A stretch of 64,000 nt of DNA from Olivibacter jilunii (GTDB taxonomy: Bacteria; Bacteroidota; Bacteroidia; Sphingobacteriales; Sphingobacteriaceae): contig NZ_LR027849.1 in NCBI RefSeq assembly GCF_900607235.1, positions 1,116,001 through 1,180,000 on the forward strand, read 5' to 3'. The position numbers were made by a program, and so were the translations under genes. Numbering within the stretch: position 1 is the stretch's first letter; every line of letters starts with the position of its first letter. Under the pieces are notes generated by a model that worked only from the letters and a program-made list of their open reading frames with translations, did no database searches and was not told the origin of the DNA. Shown one piece after another: positions 8,734 to 18,100 of this stretch.

Positions 8734-9645
8734 ATGGTTGATATTACTTATAAATTTAACACATTACGACAAGCGATTGCTATCGCTACTGTACAAGTAT
8801 CATCAGAAGAGACAATACATGCCATTCGTAATAAGGCCGTTCCGAAAGGAGACATTTTCGAATTTTCAAGGGCGTCCGGCCTATTAGCTATCAAGAAAAC
8901 AGCTGATTTGGTTCCCGACTGCCATCCCGTTCCCATTGAATATGCACATATCAGTTTTGAAATAGTAGAGCTATCGATCGTTATTCGAGTGGAAGTACAC
9001 ACAATTTACAAAACAGGGGTTGAAGTGGAAGCCATGCATGGTGCGATGAACGTTGCTCTTACCATATATGATATGCTAAAACCGATTGATAAGGCAATAG
9101 AGATAAGAGGCGTCAGGCTAGAGAGTAAAAAAGGAGGAAAATCGAACCTTCGGGAAGCCGTACCGATACCGTTTAAATGCGCCGTTATAGTCTGCTCGGA
9201 TAGCATTGCACAAGGTGTAAAAGAAGATCGTTCGGGGAAAATCATAGCAAGTAAGCTGAAAAAATATGATATTCAGATTAGCGAATACATCATTATCCCC
9301 GACGAGAAAGATATTATCCGGGAAAAGGCAAATTATTTTAAAGAAAATGGTTATCAACTGGTGCTCTATACCGGAGGTACGGGCCTTTCATCACGTGATG
9401 TAACCCCTGACGCCATACGGCCCTTATTAGATCAAGAGATCCCCGGAATTATGGAAGCCGCCCGCGCATATGGGCAACAGCGCACGCCTTTGTCAATGCT
9501 ATCGCGAGGCATCGCAGGTTTTATCGGAGAAATGCTAATCATTACGTTGCCGGGCTCCACAAGAGGGGTTGAGGAAAGTATAGATGCGTTGTTCCCAGCT
9601 ATTTTACACGTTTTTAAAATAAAAAAAGGATTTAACCATGGATAA
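8734..9645 (+). CDS. Bifunctional MoaC-MogA/MoaB fusion
   Basis: This 303-residue protein joins two Mo-cofactor enzymes. Residues 1 to about 150 are MoaC (cyclic pyranopterin monophosphate synthase), with PDCHPVP and [18 protein letters not shown] corresponding to its active-site segments and a late KKGGKS lysine motif. From about residue 155 it is a MogA/MoaB domain (molybdopterin adenylyltransferase) with [22 protein letters not shown] and a closing ITLPGS motif. Such fusions are known in Bacteroidota. It is the last gene of the operon and ends 5 bp from a convergent gene. Confidence 0.94.
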   Translation: MVDITYKFNTLRQAIAIATVQVSSEETIHAIRNKAVPKGDIFEFSRASGLLAIKKTADLVPDCHPVPIEYAHISFEIVELSIVIRVEVHTIYKTGVEVEAMHGAMNVALTIYDMLKPIDKAIEIRGVRLESKKGGKSNLREAVPIPFKCAVIVCSDSIAQGVKEDRSGKIIASKLKKYDIQISEYIIIPDEKDIIREKANYFKENGYQLVLYTGGTGLSSRDVTPDAIRPLLDQEIPGIMEAARAYGQQRTPLSMLSRGIAGFIGEMLIITLPGSTRGVEESIDALFPAILHVFKIKKGFNHG

Positions 9646-9650
9646 CCCAA

Positions 9651-10706
9651 TCAATCCAATTGATCCGTCATGGGACGTTGTTTTTTGACATATAATTCGT
9701 CAACCAAAACAATAATAACCACTAACAACGGGGTGGCCAATATAATTCCCAAACCTCCCGTTAGCGTTCCGAACAATACTTGGCTGATTATTATGAGCGC
9801 GGGAGGAATCTTTATCATTACATTTTGGATCATTGGAGTAACAACGTTGCTTTCTATTGCTTGAATGACCACATAAAGCAGGGCGATTAATAGCGCGGTA
9901 TTGGCACTTACGGTAAATCCGATCAAAACGGCAGGAATCATAGCGATTAAAGGCCCAAAATTTGGAATAAAATTCAGAAAACCGGCTAGAAAAGCCAAGG
10001 CGAGTCCCATAGGAACACCGATAAGGGACAATCCGATAAAGGATAACGAGGCGATGAAAAACATCGCAATTAGCATCCCCTTTAACCATCCTTTCAATGT
10101 GAAGTCCAGCCTTCGGATTACATCCCTTGCTTGCTTTTTATTTCCGGGGGGGATCAGTTTTATAATTCCTTCACGATATAGTTTAGGGTTAACCGTAAAG
10201 AAAATCCCGATAAAAAGAATGATATACATATCGCCCACCACTCCAAAACTCGTTCGAAACACATCCTGAAAAGATTTCATCATCTTTTCGCCATTTCCGT
10301 CAGACAGATAAAAAAGTAATTTCCTGCCTATGTCAGAACGGCCTAAACGTTCCCTTACATCCCTCAAAATTTCTGGTATATCCTGTGTCATTTCACCTAC
10401 CTGCATAGAAATTTTCGCTCCAAGAAACCAAAACAGAACACCCACCAACGCAAGCGTTATAAAGATGCCTGTTAACAGGCACCATCCATGACTAAGTTTA
10501 ATTTTTCTTTCTAAAAGGTTGGCCAGCCCATGAAAATATATTGCCATCAGTGAACCGGCAAAAACCATAAGCAAGACATTAAACGCAGCCTTTAAGATAA
10601 AAATAACAATAACCAGGAGAGAGATGATGCCAACAGTTATCCACAACTTTCTTGTATAATGCTTTAAATCATTTTTTTCGGTCTCCCGGGAGTTATTTTC
10701 CGACAT
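9651..10706 (-). CDS. AI-2E family (UPF0118) membrane permease
   Basis: A 351-residue integral membrane protein with about eight membrane segments. The central signature GFLNFIPNFGPLIAMIPAVLIG and the GLGIILATPLLVV motif near the C-terminus identify the AI-2E exporter family. Members have been linked to autoinducer-2 release or to Na+/Li+-proton antiport, and the substrate here is unknown. The N-terminal 20 residues are polar and cytoplasmic. It is 20 bp downstream of pncC and probably co-transcribed with it. It converges with the Mo-cofactor operon with almost no spacer. Confidence 0.9.
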   Translation of the reverse strand: MSENNSRETEKNDLKHYTRKLWITVGIISLLVIVIFILKAAFNVLLMVFAGSLMAIYFHGLANLLERKIKLSHGWCLLTGIFITLALVGVLFWFLGAKISMQVGEMTQDIPEILRDVRERLGRSDIGRKLLFYLSDGNGEKMMKSFQDVFRTSFGVVGDMYIILFIGIFFTVNPKLYREGIIKLIPPGNKKQARDVIRRLDFTLKGWLKGMLIAMFFIASLSFIGLSLIGVPMGLALAFLAGFLNFIPNFGPLIAMIPAVLIGFTVSANTALLIALLYVVIQAIESNVVTPMIQNVMIKIPPALIIISQVLFGTLTGGLGIILATPLLVVIIVLVDELYVKKQRPMTDQLD

Positions 10707-10726
10707 TATCTTCTCTATTATTTCTT

Positions 10727-11242
10727 TTAAACTGCAGTATTTGCTAAACGATGATGGTTTATCAGTGCTTTGGTAATCGTTTTACCAATTTGTTCGATTG
10801 TCTGGCTAATAATGGCGTCAGGTGTTCCCGTAAACAATTCTCGACAGTTCATCACTTTCTTTCCAAGAACAATACTGTAAAACATGGTTCCAACAGGCTT
10901 TTCAGCACTTTCGCTACCTCCGGCACTTGGCAATCCGGTTACCGCCACTAACACGTCAGCATCTATTAAATTTTTCAGCCGAACGGCCATTTCTTGTGTT
11001 ACCTCTTTTGATTCGGGGGAATACTGATCTACCAAGCTTTTAGGTACACCTAGGAGTTTTTCTTTAAGCTTCGCATCATAACAAACTATGCCACCTTTTA
11101 GGAAGCTCCCTGCCTCTGGCAGTTTCGCGAAGGTTGATGTCAAACTACCCCCGGTAGCGCTTTCAGCAAAGGCGATAGTTAAACGGTTGTCTTTAAGTAA
11201 TTTAGCACATTGCTCAATGGCTACTGAATCTGTTTCTATCAT
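10727..11242 (-). CDS. pncC: Nicotinamide-nucleotide amidase (CinA C-terminal domain family)
   Basis: A stand-alone CinA C-terminal domain of 171 residues. It contains IAFAESATGGSL, GGIVCYD, ESKEVTQEMA and VAVTGLPSAGG, all family landmarks. PncC removes the amide of nicotinamide mononucleotide to return it to NAD synthesis. In many proteins of the family the first motif reads ESCTGG; alanine replaces cysteine here, which several active enzymes tolerate. The gene starts with ATG at 11242 and precedes the AI-2E permease gene. Confidence 0.92.
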   Translation of the reverse strand: MIETDSVAIEQCAKLLKDNRLTIAFAESATGGSLTSTFAKLPEAGSFLKGGIVCYDAKLKEKLLGVPKSLVDQYSPESKEVTQEMAVRLKNLIDADVLVAVTGLPSAGGSESAEKPVGTMFYSIVLGKKVMNCRELFTGTPDAIISQTIEQIGKTITKALINHHRLANTAV

Positions 11243-11304
11243 AATTATATCATTACTATAGAAATAACCATCCTAATTTTATTTTGTTCTGTAGCTGTTA
11301 AAGA

Positions 11305-12102
11305 TTACTTCGTTCTTTGGGGCAATAATCCCTGATGTTTATCTTGCGCACTATCAACTTGATCAGAAACGATAAATTGGCGTAACTCACCTTTCTCCCA
11401 AGCATTAGCCATCGGATCCACCGTTGGGAAAGGAATTTCACTTCGTTGTTTTTTTCTTTCTCTAGATGAAACGCCCAATCTGTGATCCCTATCTCGTAGT
11501 AGATCATTTTTTAATTGTCCATCGCGTGTAAATCCCATCATAAGCATGGGACTGCCTATGGGTAAGGTATGTTGCTGATCGGTATGCCATGTATGTATGG
11601 TCTTACCGTAAGTGGAAATTAATTTTTCCATGAGTTCCTTTTCCACTGCTTCCGGAATGCCAGGTGCAACCAGCGTACCTGATTTGACTTCGTAATGATG
11701 CGAGTGCCATAGTTTTTTTTCTTCCTTAGGCAAGGTATTAAACAGTTTTTCAGTGACTATATATTCAATACCCATTATTTTCGAGTCTTTCGAATTGCCA
11801 TCAAAAATAATTGCTTGATAGAAATCTTCATTTAATTGGCTAACATAATGATGCGCTTCCATTTGAGCATTCATATTACCATTGTAAAAGTGAAAGCCGT
11901 TTAGATAGACGTTAAATGCACTTAAAGGAGCTTTATTCTGTAGTATATCAGCACCCGTGTTTAATGCTTTGTCTTTGATTGTTTTATCTTTTCCCTGCTC
12001 ATTCACATATGTTTGCGTGTTATTTCCTCCACAAGCAAAAATAAAAACAACGGAAACGATGGGCACTAGTGTTCTCATAGAGTCGATATTAGTTAGTTTC
12101 AT
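11305..12102 (-). CDS. DUF1264 (oil-body-associated-protein-like) lipoprotein
   Basis: Read from the ATG at 12102 this is a 265-residue protein with a signal peptide ending in the lipobox FIFACGG, so it should be lipid-anchored. An ATG at 12078 is an alternative start; the ATG at 12168 would add an unlikely extension. The body (HFYNGNMNAQMEAHHYV, EKKLWHSHHYEVKSG, THTWHTD-type histidines) matches DUF1264, a family shared with plant oil-body-associated proteins. Its biochemical role is not established. It is transcribed alone. The run of conserved histidines hints at metal or small-molecule binding, which is only a guess. Confidence 0.85.
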   Translation of the reverse strand: MKLTNIDSMRTLVPIVSVVFIFACGGNNTQTYVNEQGKDKTIKDKALNTGADILQNKAPLSAFNVYLNGFHFYNGNMNAQMEAHHYVSQLNEDFYQAIIFDGNSKDSKIMGIEYIVTEKLFNTLPKEEKKLWHSHHYEVKSGTLVAPGIPEAVEKELMEKLISTYGKTIHTWHTDQQHTLPIGSPMLMMGFTRDGQLKNDLLRDRDHRLGVSSRERKKQRSEIPFPTVDPMANAWEKGELRQFIVSDQVDSAQDKHQGLLPQRTK

Positions 12103-12419
12103 TATGTTCCAATTAAGATGCCATGTTTTTGAGGATACGCTTTCTAAGGAAGATATTAAGTAAACCATTTACTAAAGCAGTACCACTCCATTCCAATTGT
12201 TATCTAAGATGTAAGACACTCTATTATGTATTTTAGTACACTATTAAAATGAAGCCAAAAAAAAATCAATGTTAATATGTTTGAAGAATATAGTTGAAAA
12301 TGCCGTTTTGAACACCTTATCCATTTATTTTTAAGAATGTATTTTTTTTAGGCAATTAGGTAGAGATATTGTATAGGAATGTTAAGTAATTTAAACAATA
12401 AACGATTTACTTCAGCATT
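12103..12419. other. Intergenic region, divergent promoters
   Basis: This AT-rich 317-bp stretch lies between the DUF1264 lipoprotein gene and the DUF892 gene, which are transcribed away from each other. I see no conserved gene, repeat or clear terminator. It should hold both promoters, but no perfect TAnnTTTG box with proper spacing was found. Confidence 0.5.
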
Positions 12420-13130
12420 ATGAACAACATACAAGAATTGAGCAACGAAAACTCTACACTATCTATTTTTTTCCATACTATGATCAGCGAAATATATTGG
12501 TCGGAAAAACATCTCGGAAATGTGCTACACACCATGAAAAGCACGGCAACGACCGATGAACTTAAGAAGGCTTTCGATATGCATATGAGCGAGACGCATG
12601 AACAATTGAGACGAATAGAGCAAATATTTGATCAGTTAGGAAAACCAATCAATGAAAGAAGCAGTCTCGGTATGCAGGGATTATTTGATGAAGGCTGGCG
12701 AGTTATTGACGAAACAGAGGAAGGATCTTTCCAGCGAGATGTAGCCTTGGTAATTGCAGCGCAAAAGGTTGAGCACTATGAAATTGCCTGCTATGGCAGT
12801 CTTATCAATCTGGCAACATTACTCGGATACAATTCGATAGTAGGGTTGCTTAAACAAAGTTTAGAAGAAGAAAAAGCGACAGACGCTAAATTGACTAAAC
12901 TGGCGGAAGAACAGCTGAATAAAGCCGCTAAGCGTGAATTGTCAGATGAGCCAACACCGATAAGTGTAAGCGGCCGAAAGAAATCGTCAAAAGCACCGCT
13001 GAAAGAAGAACGGGAGACTAATGTTGCAAAACAGGGAGCTAAAGGGACTAAATCACCTACGGGGACAAGCAAAGGGAGTAAAGCTAATAAAACTGATAAA
13101 ATGGACGGGGAATCAAAGATTAAGAAATAA
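12420..13130 (+). CDS. DUF892/YciF-type ferritin-like protein with basic tail
   Basis: Residues 1 to about 170 form a ferritin-like four-helix bundle of the YciF family. Candidate metal ligands are E in SEIYWSEKHL, ETHEQLRRIEQIFDQLG, EHYEIACYGSL and EEEKATDAKL, in the spacing usual for the family. The last 65 residues are low-complexity and rich in Lys, Ser, Gly and Thr, a tail often seen in Bacteroidota members that could bind DNA or polyanions. YciF-like proteins are linked to general stress responses. A small gene follows after 14 bp. Confidence 0.9.
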   Translation: MNNIQELSNENSTLSIFFHTMISEIYWSEKHLGNVLHTMKSTATTDELKKAFDMHMSETHEQLRRIEQIFDQLGKPINERSSLGMQGLFDEGWRVIDETEEGSFQRDVALVIAAQKVEHYEIACYGSLINLATLLGYNSIVGLLKQSLEEEKATDAKLTKLAEEQLNKAAKRELSDEPTPISVSGRKKSSKAPLKEERETNVAKQGAKGTKSPTGTSKGSKANKTDKMDGESKIKK

Positions 13131-13144
13131 ACAAAGGTTGAGTT

Positions 13145-13390
13145 ATGGAATTTACAATAAAAGAACCTGTTACCGACACTGTGGTACGTTTGAGTGCTGA
13201 ACCTGAGGACTATAACGGACAACAGGGCTGGCGGATTCTTTATCCGGATAAAGAATCGTTTGTGATTGTAAAGGAGGGTGAGGATTGGAAAGTTGTCGAT
13301 GAAGAGGATTTTAATCCGGAAATATTGTCGGTAATCGTTAATGGTCTTCGAGAAAGGGCGAACAATCCAAATAGTGATGTTGTATTCTGA
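13145..13390 (+). CDS. Small conserved-type hypothetical protein
   Basis: An acidic soluble 81-residue protein, MEFTIKEPV at the start and rich in Glu/Asp, with no signal peptide or membrane segment. It lies 14 bp after the DUF892 gene on the same strand, so it is probably co-expressed with it. It reads like a compact beta-rich fold with a central FVIVKEGEDWKVVDEEDF segment. I do not recognise the family. Confidence 0.7.
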   Translation: MEFTIKEPVTDTVVRLSAEPEDYNGQQGWRILYPDKESFVIVKEGEDWKVVDEEDFNPEILSVIVNGLRERANNPNSDVVF

Positions 13391-13477
13391 TAGAATTAGC
13401 TCCATCTTATAATAAACGAAGGCTGGTTTTTAAATATACCAGGGAACTCAATAGTAAGCAAAAGCAATTATGTAAGA

Positions 13478-14263
13478 ATGAAAGATATAATTTTTATTCA
13501 TGGCATGTTCTTAACTGCCAAAAGTTGGAAACCGTGGGAAAAATTCTTCGGAGCGCGTGGTTATAATTGCCGTTCGCTTTTTTGGCCTTTACATGAGGAC
13601 GAACCTGCTATTCTTAGGAGCAATCCACCTGCTAATCTTGGCGATCTACATTTAGACGAGGTGGTAGCGAGTATGACGCATGAAATTTTGAAGCATGACA
13701 AGCCAGTCGTTATCGGTCATTCAGTTGGCGGTTTAATAGCCCAGTTACTTGCCAATAAAGACTTAGTTAGCCTTGCTGTAACCATTAGTTCCGTTGCACC
13801 GAATGCTATGCTTGAATTCGATTGGAACTTTATTAAAAACAGTGCGCTGATAACAAATCCGCTAAAGGGCAATAAGCCTTTTGTGATGGACGAAACTTCT
13901 TTCCATCAATTTTTTGCCAACACATTAGATAAAAGCACTTCCGACATAGCTTGGGAGGACTACGCTGTTTATGATAGTCGTAATATTTTACGCGATTGTA
14001 TGGGACCGGTAGGCCAAGTCGATTTAAATAAACCACATATCCCATTACTTTTTATAATAGGGGAAGAAGACAAAATTATCCCCGTGGCTTTAGCGCAAAA
14101 AAATGCAAGGGCTTATACAGATAGTGAGAGCATTGTCAATTTTAAATCTTTTCCCCAACGAAGCCATTTCATCTGTGGAGAACCAGGATGGGAAGAGGTG
14201 GCGGATTATGTATATACCTGGATTAAAGGCCAGCAAACCGAACCCTCTGTAAAATTAATATAG
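13478..14263 (+). CDS. Alpha/beta hydrolase
   Basis: A 261-residue alpha/beta-hydrolase-fold enzyme. It has the oxyanion-hole HG motif (FIHGMFLTAKSW), the nucleophile elbow GHSVGG (Ser82), a late acid region (GEEDKIIP) and a likely catalytic His in RSHFICGEPGW. No signal peptide is present, so it is cytoplasmic. It may be an esterase or lipase-like enzyme, but the substrate is unknown. It is followed by an SDR gene on the same strand. Confidence 0.88.
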   Translation: MKDIIFIHGMFLTAKSWKPWEKFFGARGYNCRSLFWPLHEDEPAILRSNPPANLGDLHLDEVVASMTHEILKHDKPVVIGHSVGGLIAQLLANKDLVSLAVTISSVAPNAMLEFDWNFIKNSALITNPLKGNKPFVMDETSFHQFFANTLDKSTSDIAWEDYAVYDSRNILRDCMGPVGQVDLNKPHIPLLFIIGEEDKIIPVALAQKNARAYTDSESIVNFKSFPQRSHFICGEPGWEEVADYVYTWIKGQQTEPSVKLI

Positions 14264-14372
14264 CATAGCTTATAGCTATCATTCTCAACCTACGGTACTG
14301 CGGCACCCTTAAACAGTTCTTGTGATGTGGCGCGACTATCTGATGCTTGAGACCACTAGAGAAGAAAGGGAT

Positions 14373-15404
14373 ATGAAAAGAAGATATAGGAAAAATTTCA
14401 GTGATAAAGTCATCGTCATAACCGGCGCGTCTAGTGGATCAGGTAAAGCAATGGCAGAACAGTTCGCTCTAGCAGGAGCAACCTTGGTATTAGCGGCTAG
14501 AAACATAGAAGCACTAGAAGAGCTGGCATCCGATTGCCGATCTCTTGGAGCTGAGGTTCTCGTCCAGCAAACCGATGTCTCCAAGCCTTTAGAAGTTATT
14601 CGCTTGGCTGATATGGCAGCCTCTTTTAAAAAAAGAATTGATATATGGATTAACAATGCCGGTGTTCTGGCGGTAGGTAATTTCGAAGATATGCCTATAG
14701 AAGTACATGATCAACTTATTCAGACTAACCTAATGGGTTATTTACATGGTGCGTATACAGTAATACCCTATTTTAAGAAGCAGGGCAGAGGAACGCTCAT
14801 TAATAATATCTCGGTTGGCGGCTTTTTACCAGTACCTTATGGCGTAAGTTATTCCGCCAGTAAGTTTGGTATTAGAGGCTTCTCAGATGCATTAAAGGCG
14901 GAATTAAGGAAATGGCCTCATATTCATATTTGCGATGTATATCCTGCTTTTCTTGATACACCGGGTATGTCGCATGCGGCCAACTATACCGGAAAAGTGA
15001 TTCAACCGATGCCTCCTGTACATGACCCTGTCAGATTTGCAAAAAGTATATTGAAATTAGCTGATAATCCTGCAAGCTTTAACTGGGTTCATCTGTCTGC
15101 CGCCGCGCTTTCTCTTGCTTACCGGCTTTTCCCAAAGCTAACTTCGTACTTTTCTTATAGGATAATTTCATCATACCTGAAACGCGCAGATTTATCGGTG
15201 AAAACTGATGGTAATGTTTTTCTTCCGCTCGCCTATAATGTAGGTATAATAGGTGGGTGGCGATACGCTACGAAAGAGAAGATCAGACCTACTTTAGCGA
15301 AAGGTGCCTTAGGAATCCTCGGATTAACGGCTCTGTTGTTAGTAGCACCGCTATTATCTAGGAAGGTAAAAGGAATTGCAAGAAAACGTCAACTGTCTGA
15401 ATAA
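14373..15404 (+). CDS. Short-chain dehydrogenase/reductase with C-terminal hydrophobic tail
   Basis: From the ATG at 14373 (preceded by AAAGGG) the protein has 343 residues; an upstream ATG at 14322 would add 17 residues before the fold. Classical SDR motifs are TGASSGSG (NAD(P) binding), NNAG and YSASKFG (catalytic Tyr/Lys). After about residue 250 comes an unusual extension ending in a hydrophobic helix (LGILGLTALLLVAPLL) and basic residues, which could anchor the enzyme to the membrane. Members of this type often act on lipid or steroid-like substrates. The substrate is unknown. Confidence 0.9.
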   Translation: MKRRYRKNFSDKVIVITGASSGSGKAMAEQFALAGATLVLAARNIEALEELASDCRSLGAEVLVQQTDVSKPLEVIRLADMAASFKKRIDIWINNAGVLAVGNFEDMPIEVHDQLIQTNLMGYLHGAYTVIPYFKKQGRGTLINNISVGGFLPVPYGVSYSASKFGIRGFSDALKAELRKWPHIHICDVYPAFLDTPGMSHAANYTGKVIQPMPPVHDPVRFAKSILKLADNPASFNWVHLSAAALSLAYRLFPKLTSYFSYRIISSYLKRADLSVKTDGNVFLPLAYNVGIIGGWRYATKEKIRPTLAKGALGILGLTALLLVAPLLSRKVKGIARKRQLSE

Positions 15405-15424
15405 TTCATCTCTATTAGCTGCTT

Positions 15425-15634
15425 TTATTTTCTTGAACTGTCCCTTTGAGCAGCACTATCGGTGTTCATTGGATACATTTTTTCACTTAAAGTTGAATCT
15501 GAAGGCTGCTGCTTTTCAATCGTGTCCGGATCGAACTGTTCTTCTACATCATCAGGTGATTGACTGTCACAGCCACAACCATTTATAAAAAAGACAACGA
15601 AGAAAATAAAAAAGAGCAATTTGGAGCTTTTCAT
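15425..15634 (-). CDS. Small lipoprotein
   Basis: A 69-residue protein with a clear lipoprotein signal (hydrophobic LLFFIFFVVFF, lipobox INGCG) and then an acidic, Ser/Asp-rich tail with no predicted fold. It is convergent with the SDR gene, 20 bp apart. The function is unknown, and no family was recognised. Confidence 0.7.
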   Translation of the reverse strand: MKSSKLLFFIFFVVFFINGCGCDSQSPDDVEEQFDPDTIEKQQPSDSTLSEKMYPMNTDSAAQRDSSRK

Positions 15635-15969
15635 AGTGTTTTTTTAATAGATAGATCAATTTTTATTCCATTTGACTTAAATATACGCTTTCGATGATAG
15701 TCTTTTGATTGCAGCCGGTATTTATCCCAAATTTCTATTTTTAGCGAGTCGGTCCAACAACATTTATATTTGGCGAGGCAGTCTTTTCATTTGGACCGAT
15801 TTTTTCGGTGTACTAAAATTTGTATACCGCTGTAACTCTTTTTAACATAGATAAATTCATATCCTGAAAATCTGTGCATTTTTTAAGCAGTCAATATTAG
15901 GCATGAGCAAAATTGGTCGATGGCAGGAATATTGTACCCGATGGTATACGACTCACATATAGATGTAAC
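15635..15969. other. Intergenic region with a terminator-like inverted repeat
   Basis: No gene seen. A 9-bp perfect inverted repeat TCGGTCCAA (15749-15757) / TTGGACCGA (15791-15799) is followed immediately by TTTTTT. The right arm can alternatively pair locally (ACCGA, loop TTTTT, TCGGT). Such a structure could be the 3' end of a short plus-strand transcript starting in this gap. Confidence 0.4.
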
Positions 15970-16230
15970 ATGATACCAAACAAGAATAACAAAATAAATA
16001 TCGATATCAATGGAGCCGGTAAAATAGAGACTGTAGATGTATTACGGCAAGGAGATGTTTTCGTTATTAACAGGGGGGGAGGTGAGCAGTTGTCGATTAT
16101 TAGCAATGGTGAAGGCACATGGCGTTTAGTCAATGGAGTGGCCGATCAACAAAGCGTCGATAACATTGGAAAGGCCTTAATTTCCCATTTCGGCCTAAAC
16201 AAAGTACTAAACACGGAGAGATTTAAATAA
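15970..16230 (+). CDS. Small hypothetical protein
   Basis: The likely start is the ATG at 15970 (MIPNKNNKINID), giving 86 residues; a TTG at 15913 would add 19 residues of lower quality. The sequence is soluble, with an N-terminal beta-rich part (INGAGKIETVDVLRQGDVFVI) and a C-terminal helical part (VDNIGKALISHFG). It stands alone between intergenic spaces. No family was recognised. Confidence 0.6.
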   Translation: MIPNKNNKINIDINGAGKIETVDVLRQGDVFVINRGGGEQLSIISNGEGTWRLVNGVADQQSVDNIGKALISHFGLNKVLNTERFK

Positions 16231-16415
16231 GCGATCACTTTTTTCACAAAATAGCTGAAGTCGTTTTTTGTTATTTTCATATTGTTTGGTCACTAATACC
16301 AAAGGGTAATCTATTCTTTCTCATACAAAGACACCATTAGTAAAGCAAAGAAAAAGCGTATAGAAATTTGGTCTAATTTTGCTATCAGGTAATATTAGCT
16401 TATGCGCAAATGAAG

Positions 16416-17885
16416 CTAAGGTGTTTTTTTTGTTCTTCGTTTCAGTATGGCAACCAGCTGCTCATGCCAATTGATAATATTTCCAATTACAAAATATTCA
16501 CGTAGGTTATTTTTTATACTCGTTCGCATAATACGTTTGACAATGTCTTTTTCAACTTCGCCAACCTCTTTCACGCGACCTAAGAACTCAAGTGCAACCA
16601 AGGCAAGTAGCGCCCCGATTAAAAAAAGAAAATTCCATTCATGTAAAGAAAGGAGTTTAACCAGCTTGCTATAATAGGGGCTACTCAACTGGGCGGTCAC
16701 CAAAATTTTTATATCGGTAAAATAGTCTGCCAAAAAGCCACCGATTAATGGTGCAAGCGATGAAAAAACGGCCGTGACGATATTCTTTACCGATAAATAA
16801 ACAATAGCGTCGCCCTTTGGCGCTAATTTTAAGCCAACATTCGTTAATGATAAGTTAATACCTGCCGTAGCGATCCCACTCAAAATATATATGATTACCA
16901 ATAGCGCGAGGTTGGCATATAAATGTGAATAAATCCCTACGAAACACCATCCAATAATACAGGCGATATAGAGTGGGGCACTTAATCTAATAATACTTTT
17001 ATTGCTATATCGATCAGAAAATATGCCCCATATACGTAGTGTCAATATACTGAATAGTTGACTTATAATTCCCAAAACAATAATATACGACAGCGGTAAG
17101 CCTAAGCTTTTTATTAAAAAAACAGTGAAGAATGGCGTAGCGATGTTTAATGCAAATACCCAAGCTGAGTTGAAAACAAGTAATCGCCTGAAGTTGTCGT
17201 CTTTTAACGGAAGTGTGAACAAAGAAAAAATATTGGCACTCGTCAAGTAAGACTGAGGTTCCGGTGCTCTAGACAATAAATATCCTCCTAAAATCCCTAT
17301 GCCACCTGCAATTATAAAAAAGGTTGCATACGTATATAATTCGTATTGCGGATAACGATTTTTTACAAAATCGAGTAAAAGCGCCAATATTATGCTTAAA
17401 ATAACATTTACTGTTTGCGTATACCTGCTGCGTTTAGAAAAATAACTTCCCAGCATATTCTCAGGAACCATATCTTTCATCCACGAGTTCCAACTGGGCC
17501 CTGCGATAGAGCCAAAAAAATAATAGAAAAAAAGAAAGAAGATCAATATATTTACCGAAATGTCTGTTGTCCACCATACGGTAAGACCTATAAGAACCAA
17601 GGGTGTCCTTGCTAAAAAAGCACAGAAAACGGCTACAGCCCTTCGATTATTATATTTACGCACAAGCCATATTGATATGAGCTGGGAGAGATTGGTAATC
17701 ATGGGTAATGCGGCAAGCAAACCGATCTGAACATTATTAGCACCTATCAAAATCGCTAAGGCAACTAAAAACGCTCCGCTTGTAAAAGAGGTCATGATTT
17801 CAGCAGCGAGTCCGTCCCATATAACCATATTAAGTCCATGGCGAATTTCCTCTTCTGTTAATACTTCTTTAGGCGTTAGCTTCAT
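16416..17885 (-). CDS. MFS transporter
   Basis: A 489-residue protein with about twelve membrane segments of the major facilitator type. Short charged loops such as RKYNNRRA and FSDRYSNKS lie between helices at the positions of the family's loop motifs. It has a cytoplasmic N-terminus (MKLTPKEVLTEEEIRHGLN) and a basic C-terminal tail. The substrate cannot be inferred, and the gene has no operon partner. Confidence 0.88.
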   Translation of the reverse strand: MKLTPKEVLTEEEIRHGLNMVIWDGLAAEIMTSFTSGAFLVALAILIGANNVQIGLLAALPMITNLSQLISIWLVRKYNNRRAVAVFCAFLARTPLVLIGLTVWWTTDISVNILIFFLFFYYFFGSIAGPSWNSWMKDMVPENMLGSYFSKRSRYTQTVNVILSIILALLLDFVKNRYPQYELYTYATFFIIAGGIGILGGYLLSRAPEPQSYLTSANIFSLFTLPLKDDNFRRLLVFNSAWVFALNIATPFFTVFLIKSLGLPLSYIIVLGIISQLFSILTLRIWGIFSDRYSNKSIIRLSAPLYIACIIGWCFVGIYSHLYANLALLVIIYILSGIATAGINLSLTNVGLKLAPKGDAIVYLSVKNIVTAVFSSLAPLIGGFLADYFTDIKILVTAQLSSPYYSKLVKLLSLHEWNFLFLIGALLALVALEFLGRVKEVGEVEKDIVKRIMRTSIKNNLREYFVIGNIINWHEQLVAILKRRTKKTP

Positions 17886-18100
17886 GAGAGTACAGATTTT
17901 TTGAATATTAGTCCAACTATTATTCCTAAAAGTCTCATGAGTAAAGATTCTCCGGTATGCTATAATTTTTTTCTTTTAAGATAATCAAGTCATAATGATA
18001 CGAAGCAAATTCAACGGAAGACAGATTTAGTTATTGTATGTGTTAAACAAAACAGATACTATAACGTTCTTATTGCGAACATAGATCCTGTCAAAAAAAC

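Noticed and set aside
9700-10269. Overlapping open frames on both strands within the AI-2E permease
   Set aside because: They are composition shadows of the permease's hydrophobic codons. The permease has clear family motifs and length.
12791-13405. A 204-codon open frame on the minus strand
   Set aside because: It is the antisense of the DUF892 gene and its small neighbour, rich in low-complexity leucine/serine with no domain. The plus-strand genes have recognisable features.
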